Source: Nitrospinota bacterium
GTDB lineage: Bacteria > Nitrospirota > Nitrospiria > Nitrospirales > UBA8639
Length of the DNA: 5,083 nt
Assembly: GCA_022561525.1 (NCBI GenBank)
Contig: JADFRB010000188.1
Span: 1-5,083, forward strand
Reading direction: 5' to 3'
Under the pieces are notes generated by a model, which worked only from the letters and a program-made list of their open reading frames with translations, ran no database searches and was not told the origin of the DNA. The position numbers and the translations under genes are program-made. Within the stretch, counting starts at the first letter, position 1. Every line of letters begins with the position of its first letter. Positions 1-5,083 of this stretch are shown here, in pieces.

Positions 1-1
1 C

Positions 2-142
2 CATATGTGGATAAACCTTGCAGCACCCAAAGGAGTGAAAGGGGCGGTCAAGGCCCGGGACCTCCTAGAGGAAATGATGACCCCCGCTCAACTTGCCGAA
101 GCCCAACGGCTGGCCAGGGAATGGCAACCGAAGGGGAAGTGA
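2..142 (+). CDS. Sel1-repeat-like protein, C-terminal end (partial)
   Basis: This is an open frame entering from the left edge and ending at TGA 140-142; the start is outside the window. The 46 visible residues begin HMWINLAAPKGVKGAVKARD and end LAREWQPKGK. The pattern of aromatic-x-(W/F)-x-NLAA, a small-residue turn, A-x-x-x-RD and then MTPAQLAEAQRLAREW is what I know from the last repeat and C-terminal cap of Sel1-like (TPR-related) repeat proteins. These are mostly secreted or periplasmic alpha-solenoids that mediate protein-protein contacts. No signal peptide or further repeats can be seen because the N-terminal part is missing. The gene is convergent with nnrS, so it is a separate transcription unit with no evident link to metal efflux. 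The family call rests on one terminal repeat; the specific role is unknown. Confidence 0.72.
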   Translation, partial: HMWINLAAPKGVKGAVKARDLLEEMMTPAQLAEAQRLAREWQPKGK

Positions 143-267
143 GGTAGGTTGCTGATGCGGGGGGATTGGTGGCTCAGGGAGTGAGCCGGGTGGAAGCGGG
201 GTAATGGGTTTTGGTACGGCTAGGTATGAGAGGTAAGCTCATGACTCCTTTGCGAACAGTGCCTTCA
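143..267. other. Convergent intergenic gap with small hairpin
   Basis: This gap separates the stop of the Sel1-like gene from the stop of nnrS. It holds one perfect hairpin at 171-187 (GGCTCA, 5-base loop GGGAG, TGAGCC). A weaker 5-bp stem lies at 226-242 (ATGAG/CTCAT). Neither is followed by a T-run on either strand, so neither qualifies as a good intrinsic terminator, although a convergent junction is where a two-way terminator is expected. I see no promoter, RNA gene or credible coding sequence here. Confidence 0.3.
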
Positions 268-1467
268 CTATTCGTCTATGCTCGGGCGAAGAAGCATGGG
301 TCCATAGACGCCGGCGAACAGGATATAGGCGCCACTCCAACAAACTGCAGCCAAGCCAAGCATCGGAGTCTTTGAAAACTCAGTGGTCGGCCCCAATAAC
401 CGCAGGATCGCACCCAGATTAACCATAATGTAAATCAGAACGGTCATGATACCCGCGTGCTTCGGTCGGCCCGTATGCCCCAGGCTGGCGCGGGTCATCA
501 CCGCCAGGGTCATCACCCCAACTGCCCCAGTCGTGAGCGTGTGAACAGCATCCTCCGTAGGCATACCGAGCCCAAGAATGGCTCCTCCAAGTATTAGTAG
601 TGACATCACCAGCCAACCGTAGCCCACATGCAGGATCAGCACTAATGGCTCGCGCCAGGTAAGCCAGCCGTACCAGCGCAGCAAGCGGACCAGATTGGCG
701 AATCCTGCCGCCACTAGCATCCAGCCGGTGGCCATCGCCTGTGGCTGTACAATCCACGCGAAGGAAGCAACTCCCACGAGAACAATTGACACGCCATCGA
801 TTCGGGAAAAGGGAGCGGGTTGTTCGGTCATACCTTGCTCGGCCAAGAAGTCGTGAGTAAAGCCGGGTGTGATGCGTCCACCGATGAGCGCAAGCAACAC
901 CATGACAATAGCGAGAGCCATTCGCTCGGGAAGATCCATTGCCGCGCCGCTTAGAAACAAAACATGGAACAGAATATTGGCAGCTGCATACAGACTGATC
1001 AGACCACCCATCGGCACACGATCCCAGGCCTCGCCGGCCGCAATCTCGCGCCAGACAATCCCTGCCACGACGACAAGAAATGCTCCGTCAACGATGGCGG
1101 AAACGAGCGGAGTGATCCACGGAATGGCGATGGCCAGGCGTCCGGCCAGCCACAAGGTAAATAACAGCATCAAGGGCGTTCCCCGGACTGGAGGACGATC
1201 GGTCCAGTTAGGAATAGCCGTCAGGAGGAAGCCAGTGATCACAGCGGGCAAAAAGCCGAACACCATCTCATGCCCATGCCAATCCCGTGGAGCATAGTGA
1301 AACGCCAAGTCGCTTTCACCGGTAAGAATCAGGATCCAAGCAGGGACCGCAATGCCGGAAAACAGGGCGGCACCAAGAAAAAATGGTCGGAACCCGTAAG
1401 AAAAAAGCGGTGGGCCTTGGTAGTTGGGTCTCTCTTTCGTTGCCTCGGCCATACGATTCTCAGTCAT
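268..1467 (-). CDS. nnrS: NnrS family membrane protein (nitric oxide stress)
   Basis: The product is a complete 399-residue polytopic inner-membrane protein, within the usual NnrS length and with about 12 hydrophobic segments. Family hallmarks are visible in order: FRPFF at residues 26-30, HGHEM at 64-68, GFLLTAIPNWTDRPP at 79-93, GGRITPGFT at 196-204, LHVGYGWL at 279-286, a histidine in HTLTTGAVG (309) and RASLGHTGRP at 326-335. NnrS is reported as a haem- and copper-containing protein, often regulated with denitrification genes, that lessens damage from nitric oxide; its exact chemistry is unsettled. The conserved histidines (64, 66, 280, 309, 331) are plausible metal or haem ligands by inference. 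The ATG at 1465-1467 lacks a clear Shine-Dalgarno site. A second in-frame ATG at 1450-1452 (residue 6) is an alternative start. The gene follows cusA on the same strand, with a MITE-like element filling the gap. Confidence 0.94.
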   Translation of the reverse strand: MTENRMAEATKERPNYQGPPLFSYGFRPFFLGAALFSGIAVPAWILILTGESDLAFHYAPRDWHGHEMVFGFLPAVITGFLLTAIPNWTDRPPVRGTPLMLLFTLWLAGRLAIAIPWITPLVSAIVDGAFLVVVAGIVWREIAAGEAWDRVPMGGLISLYAAANILFHVLFLSGAAMDLPERMALAIVMVLLALIGGRITPGFTHDFLAEQGMTEQPAPFSRIDGVSIVLVGVASFAWIVQPQAMATGWMLVAAGFANLVRLLRWYGWLTWREPLVLILHVGYGWLVMSLLILGGAILGLGMPTEDAVHTLTTGAVGVMTLAVMTRASLGHTGRPKHAGIMTVLIYIMVNLGAILRLLGPTTEFSKTPMLGLAAVCWSGAYILFAGVYGPMLLRPSIDE

Positions 1468-1471
1468 TCTG

Positions 1472-1488
1472 GGCGTTGTTGCATAATT
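1472..1488 (+). repeat. Terminal inverted repeat, left copy
   Basis: The sequence GGCGTTGTTGCATAATT is the exact reverse complement of 1569-1585. It starts 4 bases from the nnrS start codon, so its complement forms most of the nnrS leader, including an ATG at 1482-1484 on the minus strand. Confidence 0.85.
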
Positions 1489-1518
1489 CCTAAAACCAGG
1501 CAGGAAATCAGCAACTTA

Positions 1519-1547
1519 CGTATATCAACGAAAATCGGAAAATGTAA
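1519..1547 (-). promoter_or_regulatory. Weak candidate promoter for nnrS inside the element
   Basis: On the minus strand, TATACG at 1519-1524 is preceded by TGA (1525-1527), giving an extended -10-like TGnTATA. A poor -35-like TTACAT lies 17 bases upstream at 1542-1547. Transcription would begin roughly 45 bases before the nnrS ATG. The -10 matches the consensus at four of six bases and the -35 is poor. The surroundings are AT-rich, where such matches arise by chance. Confidence 0.2.
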
Positions 1548-1568
1548 TAAATTCAATAAGGTAACGGC

Positions 1569-1585
1569 AATTATGCAACAACGCC
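1569..1585 (-). repeat. Terminal inverted repeat, right copy
   Basis: The plus-strand sequence AATTATGCAACAACGCC is the exact reverse complement of the left copy at 1472-1488. It ends 4 bases short of the last base of the cusA stop codon (1590-1592). In a cusA-nnrS transcript the two copies could form a 17-bp stem around an 80-base loop. Confidence 0.85.
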
Positions 1586-1589
1586 TCTT

Positions 1590-4500
1590 TTATTCCATAA
1601 TAGAAGTCGCATCTTTTTGCCTTAATCCCCATCCCCTCCAAAAAATGTAGATGGCCGGAATGACAAGCAGGGTAAGAACGAGAGTGGTAAACATGCCCCC
1701 AATCATGGGAGCGGCAATGCGTTTCATGACATCGGCTCCCGTTCCCTGGCTCCACATAATGGGAAGAAGCCCTGCAATGGTAGATCCACCGGTCATAATG
1801 ATGGGCCTTACCCGCTGTACCGCCGCTTCTAAAGTTGCTGCAATAAGATCTTTGGTATTTTTTAACCGACCTTCCTCTTCCCATCGGGAATACCCCAAAT
1901 CCAGATAAACCAGCATCACGACGCCTATTTCAGCAGCCACGCCAACTAACGCGATGATGCCGACCCACACCGCAACGCTGAGATTGTACTCTAATAAATA
2001 CAGCGCCCATATAGCTCCAACTGCGGCGAAGGGCACTGATAGTAGTACAATCAAAGTTCTCACGACCGATTTAAAATTGAGATACAGAAGGACAAACACG
2101 ATCAGAAGCGTAAGTGGAATCATGATCGTGAGGCGGGCTTTGGCTCGTTGCATGTATTCATATTGACCACTCCAGGTGAGCGTGTACCCTTTGGGCATCT
2201 CAACTTTGTCAGCGACAATTTGTTTGGCCTCTTCGACATAACTTCCTAAGTCCCGTCCTGCCACATCGATGTACACATAGCCCACCATCTGGGAGGCCTC
2301 ACTTTTGACCACGGTGGGGCCTGACACCAAACTAATGTCGGCCAGTTGGGTGATGGGAATCTGTTGGCCTGTTGGAGTGGAAACCAGAACTCGTTGGAGA
2401 TCTTCAAGGGTGTTGCGAAATCCTCTGGAGTATCGGAGGTTGATGGGGAACCGTTCCCGTCCTTCAATCGTCATGGAAATATTCGTGCCCCCGATGGCCG
2501 ATTCAATGACTCGTCCTATATCGCTGATCAGCAATCCGTAGCGCGCGATTTCCTCCCGTTTGATTCGGAAGTACACATAATAGCCACCTGCGGTACGCTC
2601 AGCGAAGATGTTTCGGGTTCCAGGAACATTTCGCAGGGCGTTTTCGAGGTCACTGCCGATTTTCTGGATCTCGGCCAAGTCTGCCCCGTAAATCTTGATC
2701 CCCAACGGCGTCCGTAGCCCGGTGGTGAGCATGTCCAGCCGGCCTTTGATCGGCATGGTCCAGGCATTGGCCACGCCGGGAATTTGAAGTGCACGGTCAA
2801 GTTCATTCTCCAAACGCTCAATGGTCATTCCCGGACGCCATTGATCTTCCGGCTTCAGATTGATAATGGTTTCAATCATCGTTAAGGGAGCAGGGTCAGT
2901 AGCCGTACGAGCCCGACCCGCTTTGCCAAACACATTTTCCACTTCAGGAAATTGTCTGATGATTCGGTTCGTGACTTGGAGGACTCGTTGCATTTCGGTA
3001 ATTGATGCACCCGGAAGCGTCACCGGCATGTACATGAGTGTCCCTTCATTTAAGGGAGGCATGAATTCTGATCCTAATTTTGTAAACAACGGTAGGGTGG
3101 CAAGGAGTACTAGGATGGCTAAGCCAATCGTGACGAGTCGGAAGCGGAAAAATATTTGAGCCAACGGTTTATAGACTACGATGAGGAGTTTGGCCAGGGG
3201 ATTTTTTTCTTCATCACGGATTTTCCCTCTAACAAGAAGCACCATGAGCAACGGGACCAGGGTAATACACAGCAAAGCTGAAAATCCCATCGCAAAGGTC
3301 CACGTCATGGCCAAGGGACGGAACAGTCGTCCTTCTTGAGCTTCCAATGTAAAAACCGGAAGGAAAGAAACGGTGATGATCAGAAGCGAAAAGAACAGGG
3401 GCTTCCCCACCTCTTGGGCAGCCTTGATAATCAGGTCCGTTCGGTCAATGGTATCTCCCTCCCGAGCTAACCGTTTATGGGCGTTTTCCACCATGACGAT
3501 CGCACCATCCACCATGACGCCAATGGCGATGGCAATCCCTCCTAAGGACATGATGTTGGAGCTGACTCCCACGTAATACATGGCTGTGATGGCCATGAGG
3601 ATGGCCACAGGGAGGGTGAGAATGGCTACCAAAGCACTGCGAACATGAAATAAGAAAATAATGGTAATCAGGCTGACAATGAAACTAATTTCCAACAAGG
3701 TTTCTTTTAAGGTGTCTATGGAGCGGTGGATCAACGAAGAACGGTCATAGGTCGGAACAATTTGGACGCCTTCCGGTAAGGCCGGGAGAATTTCTTCAAT
3801 CTTCTTTTTCACCCGTTGAATCACTTCCAGGGTGCTTTCCCCAAACCGAATAATGACTATTCCACCAACGACTTCTCCCGTCCCATTCAATTCAACCAAT
3901 CCCCGTCTGAGATCGGGCCCCAGTTCTATCCGGGCAATGTCTTTCAACAATATAGGAGTGCCTCTCGCGTCAGTTCCTACCGCAATGTGCTCGAGATCAG
4001 ATAAGGACTCCACGTACCCACGGCCCCACACCATGTATTCACGGCCAGTAAACTCCACAACACGGCCCCCGACATCGTTGTTACTCATTCGGATCGCGTG
4101 AATGATGGCGTCGAGAGGGAGGTTATAGGCAAGAATGGCGTTGGGGTCGACATTCACCTGGTATTGCTTCACATACCCGCCAATGCTGGCCACATCAGAC
4201 ACTCCCGGCACGGCTTTGAGCCAATATCGGATATACCAATCCTGCAACGTTCGTAGCTCAGCCAAATCTAATTGGCCAGTGGGATCGATAACGGCGTATT
4301 CAAAGCCCCAGCCCACTCCGGTCGCATCAGGCCCCAGGGTGGGAATGACGCCGTCTGGCAGGAACTGCAACGCCTCGTTGAGGTATTCCAGGATTCGGCT
4401 TCTCGCCCAATACATGTCGGTGCCATCCTGGAAAATGACGTAAATGAACGACAGACCAAAAAAGGAGTACCCACGGACGACTTTGACCTTTGGTGCTCCT

Positions 4501-4721
4501 AACATTGTTGTCACAATTGGATAGGTGATTTGATCTTCCACTAATTGAGGAGCGCGTCCCGGCCATTCGGTAAAAATGATGACTTGGACGTCAGAGAGAT
4601 CAGGAATGGCATCCAGAGGAGTGTTGTTCAAGGCCCACATGCCCCAGGCAACGAGTATGCCCACAAGGAGGAGTACCAGAAATTTGTTTTTGGCACTGCC
4701 TTCAATGATTTTTTCAATCAC
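1590..4721 (-). CDS. cusA: CusA-type Cu(I)/Ag(I) efflux RND permease
   Basis: The product is a complete 1043-residue heavy-metal RND proton antiporter (E. coli CusA is 1047). It is an inner-membrane trimer subunit: TM1 about 14-33, TM2-6 about 340-497, TM7 about 528-548 and TM8-12 about 864-1027, with two large periplasmic loops between. Aligned from memory to E. coli CusA, the periplasmic metal triad M573/M623/M672 is M565/M615/M664. Nearby channel residues E559, D609, E617 and R661 are kept, and K678 becomes R670. Membrane pairs M410-M493, M403-M478 and M391-M999 are present, as are D405 and E931 of the proton relay. The motif AIGVMVDGAIVMVEN has Ala where CzcA has its first Asp, which favours monovalent over divalent metals. 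Oddities: I974 replaces the relay lysine K984, and L271/N747 replace the outermost methionine pair. The start is GTG (4719-4721). cusB ends 24 bases upstream, so the two form an operon. Confidence 0.96.
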   Translation of the reverse strand: MIEKIIEGSAKNKFLVLLLVGILVAWGMWALNNTPLDAIPDLSDVQVIIFTEWPGRAPQLVEDQITYPIVTTMLGAPKVKVVRGYSFFGLSFIYVIFQDGTDMYWARSRILEYLNEALQFLPDGVIPTLGPDATGVGWGFEYAVIDPTGQLDLAELRTLQDWYIRYWLKAVPGVSDVASIGGYVKQYQVNVDPNAILAYNLPLDAIIHAIRMSNNDVGGRVVEFTGREYMVWGRGYVESLSDLEHIAVGTDARGTPILLKDIARIELGPDLRRGLVELNGTGEVVGGIVIIRFGESTLEVIQRVKKKIEEILPALPEGVQIVPTYDRSSLIHRSIDTLKETLLEISFIVSLITIIFLFHVRSALVAILTLPVAILMAITAMYYVGVSSNIMSLGGIAIAIGVMVDGAIVMVENAHKRLAREGDTIDRTDLIIKAAQEVGKPLFFSLLIITVSFLPVFTLEAQEGRLFRPLAMTWTFAMGFSALLCITLVPLLMVLLVRGKIRDEEKNPLAKLLIVVYKPLAQIFFRFRLVTIGLAILVLLATLPLFTKLGSEFMPPLNEGTLMYMPVTLPGASITEMQRVLQVTNRIIRQFPEVENVFGKAGRARTATDPAPLTMIETIINLKPEDQWRPGMTIERLENELDRALQIPGVANAWTMPIKGRLDMLTTGLRTPLGIKIYGADLAEIQKIGSDLENALRNVPGTRNIFAERTAGGYYVYFRIKREEIARYGLLISDIGRVIESAIGGTNISMTIEGRERFPINLRYSRGFRNTLEDLQRVLVSTPTGQQIPITQLADISLVSGPTVVKSEASQMVGYVYIDVAGRDLGSYVEEAKQIVADKVEMPKGYTLTWSGQYEYMQRAKARLTIMIPLTLLIVFVLLYLNFKSVVRTLIVLLSVPFAAVGAIWALYLLEYNLSVAVWVGIIALVGVAAEIGVVMLVYLDLGYSRWEEEGRLKNTKDLIAATLEAAVQRVRPIIMTGGSTIAGLLPIMWSQGTGADVMKRIAAPMIGGMFTTLVLTLLVIPAIYIFWRGWGLRQKDATSIME

Positions 4722-4730
4722 GAGTCGCCA

Positions 4731-4737
4731 TCCTCTT
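4731..4737 (-). promoter_or_regulatory. Ribosome binding site of cusA
   Basis: AAGAGGA on the minus strand lies 9 bases before the GTG at 4719-4721. No ATG or other credible in-frame start occurs between this GTG and the upstream in-frame stop (which is the cusB stop). The encoded N-terminus MIEKIIEGSAKNKFLVLL fits the family start, so the GTG is well supported. Confidence 0.7.
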
Positions 4738-4745
4738 GTACACGT

Positions 4746-5083
4746 TTAATGGGACATTCCTTGCATGGAGTCTGATGATCCACCTTCTTCTTTGGATCCC
4801 ATATCCATTCCGGGCATCATCATTTCCATGGCCGCTTTGAGGTTGCTCTCCGAATCCAAAAGAAAGTTGCCCCTCGTGACCACCAACTCTCCGGGCTTGA
4901 TTCCCTCAAGAATCTCGTAGGAATCCCGAGTTCGCACGCCCACGGTGACCTTGCGTGGCTCGAACATGCCTTGGCCTCGATCGATAAACACGTGTTGTTC
5001 TGTCCCGGAATCAAGGACGGCTGTACTAGGAACTACTAACCGCTCACCACGGGGAATCTGTAGGACCACATTGGCGAACATGC
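4746..5083 (-). CDS. cusB: CusB-type periplasmic adaptor, C-terminal part (partial)
   Basis: The frame runs off the right edge. The ATG at 5079-5081 is internal, because MFANVVLQIP is the usual end of the beta-barrel domain of RND membrane fusion proteins, normally preceded by G. The 111 full residues cover the end of the barrel, then the membrane-proximal domain (RLVVPSTAVLDSGTEQHVFI, EPRKVTVGV, EGIKPGELVVTRGNFLLDSESNLK). The adaptor links the CusA inner-membrane pump to an outer-membrane channel and, in the Cus system, helps deliver metal to CusA. The last 29 residues hold eight methionines (MEMMMPGMDM and MQGMSH) plus a final His, a plausible flexible Cu(I)/Ag(I)-binding tail by inference. 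The stop TAA (4746-4748) lies 24 bases before cusA, in the same reading frame. The lipoprotein or signal sequence and the N-terminal half are not visible, so Cus-type is inferred from the tail and from CusA. Confidence 0.9.
   Translation of the reverse strand, partial: MFANVVLQIPRGERLVVPSTAVLDSGTEQHVFIDRGQGMFEPRKVTVGVRTRDSYEILEGIKPGELVVTRGNFLLDSESNLKAAMEMMMPGMDMGSKEEGGSSDSMQGMSH

Larger units (their letters stand above)
1471..1585. mobile_element. MITE-like element with IS5-type inverted ends
   Basis: This 114-115 bp non-coding block is bounded by perfect 17-bp inverted repeats (1472-1488 and 1569-1585). The ends read GGCGTTGTTGCATAATT. From memory they resemble terminal repeats of IS5-family elements, which commonly have a G-rich start followed by TTGTTGCATAA. 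The inside has no transposase and only weak coding potential. I count 43 G/C in the 114 bases 1472-1585 (about 38%), lower than the flanking genes appear. If the left end is taken at 1471, both sides are flanked by TCT (1468-1470 and 1586-1588), a possible 3-bp target duplication that could also be chance. The block fills nearly all the space between the cusA stop (1590) and the nnrS start (1467). It could be a MITE, an internally deleted IS, or a non-mobile long-stem RNA structure. No second copy occurs in the window. Confidence 0.6.

Noticed and set aside
174..242. A 22-codon minus-strand ORF with AAAGGAG in front of its ATG.
   Set aside because: The ribosome site is only 2 bases from the ATG, the peptide has no recognisable features, and it lies downstream of nnrS in a low-information gap.
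249..263. TTTGCGAACAGTGCC resembles the IS26 terminal repeat with one extra base.
   Set aside because: There is one imperfect copy, with no partner repeat, transposase or target duplication nearby. It lies in an otherwise ordinary intergenic stretch, so chance is likely.
273..310. An 8-bp inverted repeat (CGTCTATG / CATAGACG) with a 22-base loop.
   Set aside because: It is inside the nnrS coding end, has no T-run after it on the transcribed strand, and is explained by the conserved-looking protein sequence.
869..1297. A long plus-strand open frame antisense to nnrS.
   Set aside because: It has no recognisable domain, and the opposite strand encodes a clear NnrS with family motifs throughout. 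It is a codon-bias shadow.
1590..1601. Possible truncation of CusA by the adjacent element.
   Set aside because: The length (1043) and the last membrane helix are normal for the family, and the stop codon lies outside the element.
4714..4731. An out-of-frame ATG at the edge of the cusA ribosome site, opening a 5-codon frame (MATRD) that overlaps the GTG start.
   Set aside because: The ATG overlaps the Shine-Dalgarno sequence itself and has no ribosome site of its own; the GTG with 9-base spacing explains the region better.

Overview
The window comes from a Gram-negative bacterium. It carries two parts of a tripartite copper/silver efflux pump that spans both membranes, plus NnrS, an inner-membrane protein linked to nitric oxide and denitrification. 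The flavour of the proteins (Sel1-repeat tail, NnrS, CusA-type pump) would suit Nitrospirota or a proteobacterium. Nothing here fixes the taxon: there is no rRNA or other marker, and base composition looks mixed.

Layout, left to right. (1) Bases 2-142, plus strand: the last 46 codons of a Sel1-repeat-like protein that begins outside the window. (2) Bases 143-267: a short convergent gap with a small perfect hairpin and no convincing terminator. (3) Bases 268-1467, minus strand: nnrS, complete. (4) Bases 1471-1585: a 114-115 bp, AT-rich, non-coding insertion bounded by perfect 17-bp inverted repeats that resemble IS5-family transposon ends, so probably a MITE-like element. It fills almost the whole gap between nnrS and cusA. 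(5) Bases 1590-4721, minus strand: cusA, a complete heavy-metal RND pump with the Cu(I)/Ag(I) methionine signature and a GTG start. (6) Bases 4746-5083, minus strand: the C-terminal part of the periplasmic adaptor cusB, with a methionine-rich tail; its start lies beyond the right edge.

cusB, cusA and nnrS all read leftward in that order, so transcription enters from the right edge. CusA would take Cu(I)/Ag(I) from the periplasm or cytoplasm and pass it, with CusB and an outer-membrane CusC-type channel, to the outside. NnrS protects cells against nitrosative stress and is reported to bind haem and copper. Its place behind a copper pump suggests a copper/denitrification link, which is inference. 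If the element and one 3-bp flank are removed in silico, the cusA stop and the nnrS start lie only 4 bases apart. This suggests that nnrS was once tightly coupled to cusBA and that the element later split the junction.

The most notable points are the element at the cusA-nnrS junction and a CusA that keeps the methionine triad and membrane methionine pairs but lacks the outermost pair and the proton-relay lysine. I see no clearly new defence or biosynthetic system here.
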